This document shows, in pieces, positions 42,157-50,577 of a stretch of DNA of 64,000 nucleotides. Position 1 is the first letter of the stretch, and every line of letters starts with the position of its first letter. The notes beneath the pieces are model-generated. The model had not been told where the DNA came from. It was given only the letters and a program-made list of their open reading frames with translations, and searched no databases. The translations under genes and the position numbers were made by a program. The stretch is from Pseudomonas sp. BCA17 (GTDB lineage Bacteria; Pseudomonadota; Gammaproteobacteria; Pseudomonadales; Pseudomonadaceae): NCBI RefSeq assembly GCF_004519405.1, contig NZ_SGWI01000001.1, positions 372,001 through 436,000 of the forward strand, given 5' to 3'.

Positions 42157-42701
42157 AACACCGCCCTCGCCCTGGCCCATAGCTGCAGCCGATCCTCCAG
42201 ACCATTGAGCCCCCCATTGATCCGGCGGGTGATGGTATTGAACTGATCCTGATCCGCGAGCGCATTCAGCCCATTCACCGACCAGAACCACGCCGCCGAC
42301 TCTGCAGCCCATTGCGGCTGCTCGAGCAGCTCGGGGGTGCGCAACAATCGCTCATCGCCGAACAGTGCCAGACTGCAGCGCAGGTAGTTATCGTGCCCGG
42401 TAATCTGGATCAGCCCTCGGCCACGATAGCGTTGACCATCACCATCTGCAGCCGGGGTATTACCAAGCTTGGCAGCCAGAGTGCCGGTATCGTATTTACT
42501 CAGGTATTGATCCCCGCCCAGTTCGCGGACGTATTGCAGCTGACCAGACTCGTGACCAAGCTGCGCCAGGAAAGCAGCCTGGCGTTTCGCTGTATTGATC
42601 TGCCGATGCGCCATTGCCGCGTTCAGGGCAGATACAAAAACGCCCGCTTGGCGGCGGGCGTTTGGCATGATGCGTTGTAGCTGTTGTTCAGTGATGGTCA
42701 T
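42138..42701 (-). CDS. Phage endolysin, GH19 chitinase-like muramidase
   Basis: 187 residues from the ATG at 42701 (MTITEQQLQRIMPNARRQ), preceded by GGAG; an in-frame start at 42716 is less likely. GH19 features: AFLAQLGHESGQLQYVREL with the catalytic Glu, GDGQRYRGRGLIQITGHDNYL, and WSVNGLNALADQDQFNTITRRINGG. It cleaves peptidoglycan at lysis. It has no signal peptide, so a holin is expected; none was recognised next to it. A hairpin leader precedes the gene. Confidence 0.92.
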   Translation of the reverse strand: MTITEQQLQRIMPNARRQAGVFVSALNAAMAHRQINTAKRQAAFLAQLGHESGQLQYVRELGGDQYLSKYDTGTLAAKLGNTPAADGDGQRYRGRGLIQITGHDNYLRCSLALFGDERLLRTPELLEQPQWAAESAAWFWSVNGLNALADQDQFNTITRRINGGLNGLEDRLQLWARARAVLCVSSI

Positions 42702-42720
42702 AAAAACTCCGGACAAAAAA

Positions 42721-42740
42721 ATACCGCACTTAGGCGGCGA
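42721..42740 (-). terminator. Hairpin/U-tract leader of endolysin gene
   Basis: The minus strand reads ATCGCCGCCTAAGTGCGGTAT then a T-run, then GTCCGGAG and the ATG at 42701. One of the recurrent leaders found before several genes here. Confidence 0.55.
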
Positions 42741-42749
42741 TGGTTTGCA

Positions 42750-43796
42750 TTACAGCTTCTCGACGCTCACGACCTTGAGCGGCTTCGTTTCTTTCTTTTT
42801 CTTACCCTTGGATTTGCCTTTCTTGCCGGCATTGCACTCGACCGTGGTCGACCAGCCAGATTGGGTAAATACCTGCTCCACCGAATCCGCCAGGTATTCG
42901 CCATCCAGCCCGACCTTGAAACCCTGAGCGTCGATCAGGCGCTCTGCAAAAATGTCAGTCCGGCCTGGCATCTCGAAACTCACGGCGGCGGTCGAGCGAT
43001 TGAATGCCGCTAACCGTGCTTTGGCTGCTGACTCAGCAGCGGTCTTGTTCGGATAGATATGCCGATCTGTGTGCACCGCCGGCAAGCCGTCCGGCGCATC
43101 ATCGTTGTCGATGGTGACCACCACCAACTTGCCATCCTTTTTGTTCTGATGCTTAGTCGCCACGGCCTTGTGCGAATTGCGATCCCCTAAGCTGAACTGC
43201 CAGCGACTGAGATCGCTGCGGGTCAACGTGATCGCCCCAAACGTTTTGCCGCTGGCTGTCTGCCCTCCCTGGCGTGGCATCACCAACAATTTGCCATCTG
43301 CGACCTTGGCCGTGCAGTCGTATTGCTTAGCCAGGCGCGTGATGAAATTAAAGTCGGACTCATTGAGCTGATCCACACGAGCGACCTTCGTCGCCACCGG
43401 GCAGCCTGCCTGCCAACCATTGCGCGCCGCGATGTCTGCCACGATCTTCGACAGCGGCACGTCCTCCCAGCTTCCGCTGCGGACAGTTTTGCCACTGCCG
43501 CGCATATCGCTGGCCTTGCCCTTGATCACGATTGTGTCCGGCGGGCCGGAAACTTCGACCGTGTCGACCGCGTAAAGCCCTAAGCGCATCAAAGACGTTT
43601 CGGCATAGCCCAGGTGAATCTCGATTGAGCTACCGCGCCGGGGCAACTGCACCTGGCCGTCACGGTCATCGATACGCAATTCAAACTCGTCGGACTCCAT
43701 ACCCGGCTTGTCAGAAGTCCTAAGCAACAACAATCGATCATTGATCTTGGATGTAATATCGGCACCGTCAGCAACGATACGAAAAGTGGGAGTCAT
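42750..43796 (-). CDS. P2 gpD-like late control / tail tip protein
   Basis: About 348 residues from an ATG at about 43796 (MTPTFRIVADGADITSKIND); an in-frame TTG at 43841 is not favoured. Phage late-control D family: SDEFELRIDDRDGQVQLPRRGSSIEIHLGYAE in the N-terminal third, RVDQLNESDFNFITRLAKQYDC centrally, and HIYPNKTAAESAAKARLAAFNRSTAAVSFEMPGR in the last third. The C-terminus is Lys-rich (KKGKSKGKKKKE). In P2-like phages it forms the hub of the tail tip with U and X. It is preceded by a hairpin/U-tract leader. Confidence 0.9.
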   Translation of the reverse strand: MTPTFRIVADGADITSKINDRLLLLRTSDKPGMESDEFELRIDDRDGQVQLPRRGSSIEIHLGYAETSLMRLGLYAVDTVEVSGPPDTIVIKGKASDMRGSGKTVRSGSWEDVPLSKIVADIAARNGWQAGCPVATKVARVDQLNESDFNFITRLAKQYDCTAKVADGKLLVMPRQGGQTASGKTFGAITLTRSDLSRWQFSLGDRNSHKAVATKHQNKKDGKLVVVTIDNDDAPDGLPAVHTDRHIYPNKTAAESAAKARLAAFNRSTAAVSFEMPGRTDIFAERLIDAQGFKVGLDGEYLADSVEQVFTQSGWSTTVECNAGKKGKSKGKKKKETKPLKVVSVEKL

Positions 43797-43814
43797 GGTT
43801 TTTTTCCAAAGAAA

Positions 43815-43833
43815 AACCCGCACAGGGCGGGCT
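43815..43833 (-). terminator. Hairpin/U-tract leader of gpD-like gene
   Basis: Stem AGCCCGCC / GTGCGGGTT-type, followed on minus by a T-run, CTTTGGAAA and the start of the gene. Confidence 0.6.
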
Positions 43834-43876
43834 GAATACAAAGTTTCTTACGCTTAACGCAACGGGCCGCACGGAG

Positions 43877-44083
43877 TCAGTCCCACAAGCTAATCCCTTC
43901 CTCAGTCGGGACTGGCAGGTCCGGTAGCACGATCACCACACCAGCGCGGAAAGGCTGGGCCTCGTCTGCCAGCCCCTGATTGGCATCCAGCACCGCCTCG
44001 ACGCTGCCGTTCAAATGCCCATAAACGTTATTGCATATGACATCGAGCATGTCCCCGTCAGACGTTCTGCATGTCGTCGCCAT
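43877..44083 (-). CDS. Phage tail protein X (gpX)
   Basis: A 68-residue LysM-like small protein: DGDMLDVICNNVYGHLNGSVEAVLDANQGLADEAQPFRAGVVIVLPDLP. The DVICNNVYG and GVVIVLPD ends are typical of P2 gpX, which helps attach the tail tip. It overlaps the upstream gpU-like gene by 26 bases and precedes gpD. Confidence 0.92.
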   Translation of the reverse strand: MATTCRTSDGDMLDVICNNVYGHLNGSVEAVLDANQGLADEAQPFRAGVVIVLPDLPVPTEEGISLWD

Positions 44084-44903
44084 AGCGCGTGAACTCCAGA
44101 GTGAATACTTGTTTACGCGGAATACCGCCGTGCAGCAGCGCGCCCTGTTCCTCGTTGATGGACTTCAGGCACCAGGTGCCGATCACCTCTCCATAGCCGG
44201 TGGTCAGAGTCAGGGGCTGTAGCCGGCCGCCAATGGTGCGCAATGTGTCAAGCTGCTTGAGCCCCCCTTTGAAGCCTGGGTAAATCGTACCTTTGAGTGT
44301 GAGCTTTTCATCGCCCATGCCCACGGCCTGCTGCGCCGGTCGCCGCGATAGTCGCTCCTGTGACGCCCAGCGGAATTCGGTCGAGCGACTCAATTCGTCG
44401 AACGCCGCTGTATCCAAGTTGAAGTAGTACGGCTGAATTTTGGGATCCCTGGGCTGGATGATCAGCAGGTGCGGAAATGGCTTCACCGCTTCAGGCGCCG
44501 GTGTGGCATCCACGGCAAATGCGCTAGTGGGCACGATGTTTGCCAACGACGGGCTGACTTTTCCGGCGACCTTGTTGATCGCCGTCGCTGCTTTTCCCGC
44601 CTGCTCCTTCAGCGCCCCCATTCGATCCTGCACTTCGGCGGCGCCCCGTGTCGCGCGACTGTACACAGCCAGCACCTGGCCGGCCTTGGCCTGTGCCGCA
44701 TCCACGCCGCGCATCACCCGCTGGAGCTTGGCACCGACAGCAGGCCCCACGAACGGGATATTTTCCAGCTCGGCCGCTGCACCCGTTATCTCCCTTATTG
44801 CACCGTTGACGGGCCCAAGCATGCCCTCAGCACTACGTCTACCAGCCTCCCCGGCTTCAATCAGGTACTTGAAGCCCGACTGCATCTGTTCCATATAAGC
44901 CAT
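44058..44903 (-). CDS. Phage tail protein U (P2 gpU-like) with N-terminal extension
   Basis: 281 residues. The C-terminal half (from SPSLANIVP on) is gpU: PYYFNLDTAAFDELSRSTEFRWASQERLSRRPAQQAVGMGDEKLTLKGTIYPGFKGGLKQLDTLR, then VIGTWCLKSINEEQG. The N-terminal about 120 residues are helical and Ala-rich (EAGEAGRRSAEGMLGPVNGAIREI), absent from the shorter P2 gpU, so the protein is enlarged. It probably terminates the tail tube. It lies between tape measure and X. Confidence 0.85.
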   Translation of the reverse strand: MAYMEQMQSGFKYLIEAGEAGRRSAEGMLGPVNGAIREITGAAAELENIPFVGPAVGAKLQRVMRGVDAAQAKAGQVLAVYSRATRGAAEVQDRMGALKEQAGKAATAINKVAGKVSPSLANIVPTSAFAVDATPAPEAVKPFPHLLIIQPRDPKIQPYYFNLDTAAFDELSRSTEFRWASQERLSRRPAQQAVGMGDEKLTLKGTIYPGFKGGLKQLDTLRTIGGRLQPLTLTTGYGEVIGTWCLKSINEEQGALLHGGIPRKQVFTLEFTRYGDDMQNV

Positions 44904-44912
44904 AGGTCCTCC

Positions 44913-47900
44913 TTACAGGTGCGGTTCGTCGTACAGCTTCGCGGCGTTTTGCTTCGCCGCATCAGCCATCATTAACCGCATGTGCGGCATGAGGTCTTGC
45001 GCCAAGCGTTGCGGGTCTTTCACATCCCCTTGCACCGTAACCGGCATATTCAGCGAATACTGAAACTGCTGATCCACTTTGGCCGGGACAGGCTTTTCCG
45101 GCTCTTTGGGCTGGATCGCTACAGCCGCTGGCTTGGTCGGCGCTGACACGGCTAAAGAACGCGCTACATCACCCAGGACCGGCGCTTGCGGTGCAGTCGC
45201 CATCAGCAATGCACCCGAACCGTCCGCCCGGTTGAATGACTTGCCCATGGCGGCCAAGCTTGGAATGGCTGGGCCCGGCCGAGGCGCCATCAACAAAGGC
45301 GTAACCGGCAGCGCGGGCTTTTCGTCCTCCCCTCCGAACCACGACTTACCTGCAGCACCGCCCAGCGCCGAACCACCCATGCTGCCTAAGTAAGCGCCTA
45401 CCAGCCCACCAATAGCAGTGCCGATGATAGGCACCACCGAGCCAATAGCTGCCCCTGCAGCTGCACCGGCCATAGTGCCCGCAAGATTGCCAGCGGCAGC
45501 GCCATAACCCTCGGCCTTTTCGTCCTTGGTCTTGGCATTCTCATAGGTGTCAAAGGCCATGGCGCCGGCCTCGATGAGCGAGCCACCAGGTATTGCCTTG
45601 GCGGCTTTTCCGATCTTACCGACCGCTTGCACAACCCCGCCCAGTTTCGCTATCGCCCCGCTTGGAATAGAAACTGGTGGGATAGGCGGACGCGGGACCG
45701 GTGCTGCAGGCAGTGGTACCGGTGAACGTAGAGCCATTGTTGCAGGCCGTGGCAGCGGCGGACGCGGAACCGGTGCGGCAGGCAGTGGTAACGGCTGACG
45801 CGGGACCGGTGCGGCAGGCAGTGGTACCGGCGAACGCGGGACCGGTGCGGCAGGCAGTGGTACCGGCGAACGCGGGACCAGAGCTGCAGACCGTGGAACC
45901 GCAGGGCGCGAAACCGGTGCTGCAGGCCGTGGCAGCGGCGGACGCGGAGCCGGTATGGCTGGCCGGGATACAAGCGGACGCGGCGCCGGCACCCGAGCAC
46001 GCAGCGAGGTCGGCCGACGTCGCGGGATATTACGTCTTGAACCGCGACCACGCCGGCGGCCTTCACCTGGCCCCCCAGCAGGTCCCCCCATTGCACTCAA
46101 GTTAACGACGAAGACCTTTTGGACGCCGTCGCCACTCGCCGCAGCATCGTCACCTCTCGCGCCGTCATCGTCAGATACCGCTTCTTTAGCTAGCGAAACC
46201 ACTTTTAGGCCAGTCGCGACGATGTCTAACTTGCCGGTCTTATTCTCATCCTTTCCCTCCCCATCAGTCGATTCACCCTTGAGAGCGGCTACTGCCTTGA
46301 GCCCAGTCTCAACTAACGACAGGGCCTTGCCGGTCTTGCCTTTAGCTTCGCCGCCCTTTCCGACGCCCCCAGAGCCATCCTTGGAGTTGGTCACAAAGAC
46401 CTTTTGCACTTCGCCGGGTTTGCCACCCAACGATCCCCGTGCGACGTTGAGCAAACCTTTAGCGATTTTGAACGAACTGAGCAGCCCCTTGAGCGCGACA
46501 AGCCCTCCACCGACCGCCGCGATGCCCGTCACCACACCTGGTGCGCTGTCAGACAGCGAGGTAATAACCCTGGTGACTTTGGTCAGTCCTTCCGCCACGG
46601 TGTCTGTGACCGGCCGCAGGGCATCCCCAACGCTGCGCATGGCGTCATCCATCGACTGAGCCATTTCGGCCCACTTCTGCGACGACGCCTCCCTTCGCTC
46701 GCTGAGGTTTTTGTCGAGGATGCCCGTCGCTTCACGCGAATCGTTTTTGAGCTGGCTGTACAGCGCCTTGTTTTGCATATAGGCAGAAAGTGCAGCCTTT
46801 ACCTGCATATCAGCGAACAGGTCACCGGTGCGCAGTGACTCTTCCAGCGAGGCCATCATGGCCTTGGCTTTCTCCGGGTCCGATTCCTTACTTATCTTCG
46901 CCGTCGCCTGGGCCATTGCCGCCGCGCGCTTCGGATCAGTGGCCTGGATGTACTTCTGTGCCAGCGACATGCTGGTTTCAAGCGTGGACATCCCCTTTTG
47001 CAAACCGGTCTGCATTGAACCCTTGTAGTCGATACCGGCCTTTGCATACGCCTTGACGGTGTCGCCGGAACCGATTTTGCTCATCCAGTTCTTGAGGTTG
47101 TTCGCCGCCTCATCGGCGCCGCCTGCAGACTTCATCTGCACTTGCAGCATGGCCCCCATCTGCGTCACCGCATCCATGCCGGTAATGCCGAGGCTGCCCA
47201 TATTCGCCAACAGTTCGGGGAACCACTTGGCCATGTCGGCCGCCTCAAAGCTACCAGCCTGCCCTTGGAAGGCGATAGCCTCCAGAGCCTGCTGCATCTG
47301 CTTTGGATCAGTAATCTTGGCGTTCTGCCCCAGGGCGTTGATCATCTTCGCGGTATCGACACCGCTTGAGCCTTGACCTACGACAAACTTGGCCGCAACC
47401 GGCGCGTACTCCAGGGCCTTGCTCAAATCCATACCCGCGCCGACCAACTGGTTGACCACGTCGGCCACGTCGTTACGCGCCATGCCAGTGTCGAGCGAGG
47501 TATCGATGATCTTGCGAGACATCTCCTGTTCTTGCGGTTTGTTAGCAATGCCGGCCTTGATCGCGATGTCCCGAACAATGGCCCCAAAATCCGCGCTGAC
47601 CTTTGTCGGAACAGCCAGCATGCCGACACCGACGACAGCGGCACCGACAGTGCTTTTCATGCCGTTCTTACCAGCATCCAGTTGCTGATGCCCTCGGGCC
47701 TTTAGCTCGGCTTTGTTGGCGGTCTGTCCCATTGAGCGATAGGCCTTTTCCAGCCGGCCGACCTCGATGCCCTGCTTTTTCAAACTGTCGAGATTGGAGT
47801 TCAATCGCCCCAGCAGCTTGGAGGCTCCCTCAGAGCCGCTGTCATGGGCTTTCTTCCATTCATCACGCAATCGAATGGTGTCGCCGATAGTGCGCTGCAG

Positions 47901-48026
47901 AACACGCGCTTTATTGCCTTCCGCCTCAAGGCGCTTGATGCGCCCCGTTACATCTTTAAACGCAGCACCGACAGTCGAACTGACGGCGCCGCCGATCAAC
48001 AGCCCGAGGGCGATCTTGTTCGCCAT
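44913..48026 (-). CDS. Phage tail tape measure protein with Pro/Arg repeat insert
   Basis: 1037 residues; sets tail length. Residues 1-650 fit TP901-type tape measures: helical coils (LEAEGNKARVLQRTIGDTIRLRDEWKKAHDSG), then DVADVVNQLVGAGMDLSKALEYAPVAAKFVVGQGSSGVDTAKMINAL and a hydrophobic VVTGIAAVGGGLVALKGLL. Residues about 673-780 are nine 12-residue Pro/Arg/Ala repeats, not usual in this family. Residues about 800-900 are Gly/Ala-rich membrane-like (GAAAGAAIGSVVPIIGTAIGG). The end has a conserved polar tail. It lies between the tail chaperone and gpU. Confidence 0.9.
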   Translation of the reverse strand: MANKIALGLLIGGAVSSTVGAAFKDVTGRIKRLEAEGNKARVLQRTIGDTIRLRDEWKKAHDSGSEGASKLLGRLNSNLDSLKKQGIEVGRLEKAYRSMGQTANKAELKARGHQQLDAGKNGMKSTVGAAVVGVGMLAVPTKVSADFGAIVRDIAIKAGIANKPQEQEMSRKIIDTSLDTGMARNDVADVVNQLVGAGMDLSKALEYAPVAAKFVVGQGSSGVDTAKMINALGQNAKITDPKQMQQALEAIAFQGQAGSFEAADMAKWFPELLANMGSLGITGMDAVTQMGAMLQVQMKSAGGADEAANNLKNWMSKIGSGDTVKAYAKAGIDYKGSMQTGLQKGMSTLETSMSLAQKYIQATDPKRAAAMAQATAKISKESDPEKAKAMMASLEESLRTGDLFADMQVKAALSAYMQNKALYSQLKNDSREATGILDKNLSERREASSQKWAEMAQSMDDAMRSVGDALRPVTDTVAEGLTKVTRVITSLSDSAPGVVTGIAAVGGGLVALKGLLSSFKIAKGLLNVARGSLGGKPGEVQKVFVTNSKDGSGGVGKGGEAKGKTGKALSLVETGLKAVAALKGESTDGEGKDENKTGKLDIVATGLKVVSLAKEAVSDDDGARGDDAAASGDGVQKVFVVNLSAMGGPAGGPGEGRRRGRGSRRNIPRRRPTSLRARVPAPRPLVSRPAIPAPRPPLPRPAAPVSRPAVPRSAALVPRSPVPLPAAPVPRSPVPLPAAPVPRQPLPLPAAPVPRPPLPRPATMALRSPVPLPAAPVPRPPIPPVSIPSGAIAKLGGVVQAVGKIGKAAKAIPGGSLIEAGAMAFDTYENAKTKDEKAEGYGAAAGNLAGTMAGAAAGAAIGSVVPIIGTAIGGLVGAYLGSMGGSALGGAAGKSWFGGEDEKPALPVTPLLMAPRPGPAIPSLAAMGKSFNRADGSGALLMATAPQAPVLGDVARSLAVSAPTKPAAVAIQPKEPEKPVPAKVDQQFQYSLNMPVTVQGDVKDPQRLAQDLMPHMRLMMADAAKQNAAKLYDEPHL
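45682..46006. repeat. Nine 36-bp tandem repeats in the tape measure gene
   Basis: Nine consecutive 36-bp units encode 12-residue repeats such as APVPRSPVPLPA, APVPRQPLPLPA and APVPRPPLPRPA. Two neighbouring units (near 45800-45870) are almost identical at the DNA level, others have drifted. All frames stay open through the block because its length is a multiple of three. Reminiscent of a recently expanded minisatellite. Confidence 0.9.
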
Positions 48027-48064
48027 GTCACGGCCCTCATTTGCATAGCCTTACCGAAGGCGGC

Positions 48065-48181
48065 TCAGTCCGTGAGCCACCACACCATTTCCGCGAACGG
48101 CATCGACAGAATCTCAGCAGCGGAAAATCCCGTTTCCACCGCCAGACGTTTCGCGGCCATTTTTATGACGTGAGGGTTAAA
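48065..48181 (-). CDS. GpE'-like tail-chaperone extension (possible +1 frameshift product)
   Basis: In the +1 frame relative to the E gene, a segment reading FNPHVIKMAAKRLAVETGF then SAAEILSMPFAEMVWWLTD runs to TGA at 48065. It matches the C-terminal extension family of P2-like tail assembly proteins (ends ...MVWWL). It could be translated as a 31-residue peptide from the ATG at 48160. It could instead be joined to E by slipping +1 on GGG-G just before the E stop (GAC GGG GTT TAA). Confidence 0.6.
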   Translation of the reverse strand, partial: FNPHVIKMAAKRLAVETGFSAAEILSMPFAEMVWWLTD

Positions 48182-48776
48182 CCCCGTCTTCTTGGTCCAT
48201 TCGAAAATAGCCAGCCTGCAGGCGGTTAAAATCCGCTAGCTTCAGGCCCTCCAGATCCGCGACAGGCGCACCCGCAAGCGCAGCCAATAAGATCAGCTCC
48301 CGCTGTTCGTCATCCCCACCCGCGTCACGATTGGCAGTGCGCACGTCACGCACTGTCGGGGAGCGCAGGGCCAATGTATCGACCGACACGCCATTGATTA
48401 CGCTCGGACAGGTCAGTGTGACCAAGGCCCGATCAGTGTTAACCGACAGCCACGGAGGGATTGAATCCGAATAGTCGGTATCGGGAACCATGTATGAATA
48501 TGCGGCCTGAACACGGCGATAGTCCGCTAGCTTGAGGTCTTCAAGATCTTTGATGCCCACCTCTACCAAGCCCGCGAACAACATCAACTCACGCTGTACT
48601 TCATCGCTGTTCGAGGCACGGTCGGCCGCCCGAACTTCACGCACGACCGGAGCTCGCAAGGTTAATGTCTCTACCTGCACGCCATTGGCATTGCTTGGGC
48701 GCGTGAGCGTCACGACTGCTGCGAGCGCACTTAGAGATAGCCAGGCAGGTACTTCTTCAAGCGTTACTTTATTCAT
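48177..48776 (-). CDS. Tail assembly chaperone E with internal duplication
   Basis: 199 residues built of two about 90-residue copies of the phage tail-assembly domain. Copy 1 (about 9-96): VPAWLSLSALAAVVTLTRPS, QRELMLFAGLVEVGIKDLEDLKLADYRRVQAAYSYM. Copy 2 (about 106-193): IPPWLSVNTDRALVTLTCPS, QRELILLAALAGAPVADLEGLKLADFNRLQAGYFRM. Typical gpE proteins have a single copy. The ATG follows a weak Shine-Dalgarno. It sits between tube protein and tape measure, the standard chaperone position. It would bind the tape measure before the tube assembles. Confidence 0.87.
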   Translation of the reverse strand: MNKVTLEEVPAWLSLSALAAVVTLTRPSNANGVQVETLTLRAPVVREVRAADRASNSDEVQRELMLFAGLVEVGIKDLEDLKLADYRRVQAAYSYMVPDTDYSDSIPPWLSVNTDRALVTLTCPSVINGVSVDTLALRSPTVRDVRTANRDAGGDDEQRELILLAALAGAPVADLEGLKLADFNRLQAGYFRMDQEDGV

Positions 48777-48790
48777 TTGGATCTATTCCC

Positions 48791-49294
48791 TTACATGCCA
48801 AGTGCGGTGCGCACTTCCAGGAGTTGGTCTTTGCCGTCGATCACCTGAACACCAGCGACCATGTCGATTTCGTACATGAGGCGCCCGTCGATTTCGAGCT
48901 TGTAATAAGCGACCGCCACGGCGTGCTTGATCTCAGCAGGGTCACCGGCTTTCCAGTCCCCCAGGTCGAGCTCCTTGAGGCGACCGCGCAGGGTAGCGAC
49001 AACGGCCGTGACAGCGCCTTTCTGCCCCTTGAAGGCACCCCGGAACGTGGCGTTGAAAGCGGTGCCATCGGCCAGACCGAAGTACTTCAACGACTCACGG
49101 CGCACGCCCTTGGTAACAAAGGACGCCTCCATTTTTTCCAGGCCTTGGTCCATCTCAATCGCACCGGCCATACCACCGGCGCGATACTCGTCAGTCTTGG
49201 TGGTCAGCTTGGGCAGCGTAAGGCTCGGCACGTCGCCAGCGAAGTTCACACCGTCGACAAAAAGGTTCGTGTTAAACAAGGTTTGAGGAATCAT
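48791..49294 (-). CDS. Phage major tail tube protein (FII)
   Basis: 167 residues: MIPQTLFNTNLFVDGVNFAGDVPSLTLPKLTTKTDEYRAGGMAGAIEMDQGLEKMEASFVTKGV at the N-terminus, ALGM at the end. This is the P2 FII family that forms the inner tube of the contractile tail. It lies between sheath and chaperone as in P2. Confidence 0.95.
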   Translation of the reverse strand: MIPQTLFNTNLFVDGVNFAGDVPSLTLPKLTTKTDEYRAGGMAGAIEMDQGLEKMEASFVTKGVRRESLKYFGLADGTAFNATFRGAFKGQKGAVTAVVATLRGRLKELDLGDWKAGDPAEIKHAVAVAYYKLEIDGRLMYEIDMVAGVQVIDGKDQLLEVRTALGM

Positions 49295-49306
49295 TGACTA
49301 GGCCCC

Positions 49307-50473
49307 TTAGGCTGCTTCAAGAACTTCGGTCATCCACTGATCGGTGACTTCGAAAAGGAAATTCGGGTTTTCTGCCGGCGGCACGTCGGTGAAACGGATG
49401 CGCCAATAAACTTTGCCCTGAGCGATCTGGTTGGCAGTGTTCAGCTCGGTGTCCGGGAACACCTCAAAATTGATAATCGCGCCCTGGGCTTTGAGATCGC
49501 GCATGAAAGCGTCCAGGCCATCAGTCACGTCCTTGACGTACGTCTTGGTGATGGATCGGTCCACAGCCCATTTGTGGCCGGCCTGCACGGCATCCATGAG
49601 GATGAAAAGCGTGCGAACGCGCGTGACGAATGCCCACTTTGGATCGCTCGACAAGGTACGGTTGCCCCACAAGCGATAGCCGTCGTCGCGAATGATCGTC
49701 GCGATATTGGCGTTGTTCAGCAGATTGGCCCGGCACGTCTCGTCGCCGTCCAGGTACTCGACAGCTCGGGTCGTACCAGTGATGCCGGTGAACTCTTTGT
49801 TAGACGGCGAAGCCCAGAAGCCATATTCAGCATCGGTCCAGGCGAACAAACCCGCCGCCCAGGCCGAGGCAGGCGCATCAAGTGTCTTACTGGATTCGGT
49901 GTCCCAGTACTGAACGCCCGGATCGACCATGAACAGGTTGCGACTGCCAAAGTTATCGGCATAAAGCATCGCCGCCTCATCCGTGGTGCCAGGGCCATCA
50001 AGAATGCCGATTGCTCGCAGCTTCTGCGCCAGGCTATCAAGCGCGGTAGCGACCGCCTGAGTGGCCGTGTGACCTGGCGCAATCAACAGCCGCGGCTGCG
50101 CGTTGTACAGGCTTTTGCCATCGAGCAAGGCTTGTAGGCCAGTACGCTGGCCCGAGGCCAGAACGCCGCCAATGATCGCCGAGGTTTGCAGCGCCGAGTC
50201 CTCCAGCTTCGGCACGCCGATGGCAACAATCACCGCCTTGGCCTTCGTGTAGATCGCTTTACAGGCCTTGGTTATCGCCGAATCGGCGCCGAAGGCAGCA
50301 ATGGCCTCGCGCTCGGAAGTAATCAACTTAAGCTCGCCGGCCTTGGCTGTACCACCGCCAAGGCCGCCTGGGGTGAAGGTGTCGCAAAGTCCGATGATGG
50401 AAGACGACGGCAAGGAAATAGTGCGCGCGCCCGTCTTGATATCAGTCGTAGTAACGCCGTGAAAGAAACTCAT
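49307..50473 (-). CDS. Phage tail sheath protein (FI)
   Basis: 388 residues: MSFFHGVTTTDIKTGARTISLPSSSIIGLCDTF, a central ALGPGTTDEAAMLYADNFGSRNLFMVDPGVQY-type region, and C-terminal HKWAVDRSITKTYVKDVTDGLDAFMRDLKAQGAI. P2 FI family; forms the contractile outer sheath. A hairpin leader precedes the gene. Confidence 0.95.
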   Translation of the reverse strand: MSFFHGVTTTDIKTGARTISLPSSSIIGLCDTFTPGGLGGGTAKAGELKLITSEREAIAAFGADSAITKACKAIYTKAKAVIVAIGVPKLEDSALQTSAIIGGVLASGQRTGLQALLDGKSLYNAQPRLLIAPGHTATQAVATALDSLAQKLRAIGILDGPGTTDEAAMLYADNFGSRNLFMVDPGVQYWDTESSKTLDAPASAWAAGLFAWTDAEYGFWASPSNKEFTGITGTTRAVEYLDGDETCRANLLNNANIATIIRDDGYRLWGNRTLSSDPKWAFVTRVRTLFILMDAVQAGHKWAVDRSITKTYVKDVTDGLDAFMRDLKAQGAIINFEVFPDTELNTANQIAQGKVYWRIRFTDVPPAENPNFLFEVTDQWMTEVLEAA

Positions 50474-50499
50474 AAAGCTAATGCTCCAGAAACGAAAAA

Positions 50500-50517
50500 G
50501 CCCCGCATAAGCGAGGC
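50500..50517 (-). terminator. Hairpin/U-tract leader of tail sheath gene
   Basis: Minus strand GCCTCGC TTAT GCGGGGC then TTTTTCGTTTCTGGAG before the sheath ATG. Member of the recurrent leader set. Confidence 0.65.
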
Positions 50518-50550
50518 CGGGAGGGTGTTTGTGTTACGTGTGACGAAATG

Positions 50551-50577
50551 CAAAACGCCCCGACAGTGCGGGGCGTT
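50551..50577. terminator. Intrinsic terminator after tail chaperone gene
   Basis: AACGCCCCG ACAGT-type loop CGGGGCGTT: a perfect 9-bp inverted repeat flanked by A- and T-runs, overlapping the end of the fibre chaperone gene. Confidence 0.7.

Noticed and set aside
45682..46006. CRISPR array
   Set aside because: Units are contiguous without unique spacers and encode in-frame 12-residue repeats in a phage protein; no cas genes.
45701..46105. Plus-strand ORF with repeated QAVVPANAGPVR-like units
   Set aside because: Antisense shadow of the 36-bp repeats in the tape measure gene; every frame is open across a block whose units are multiples of three. No start signal or homology.
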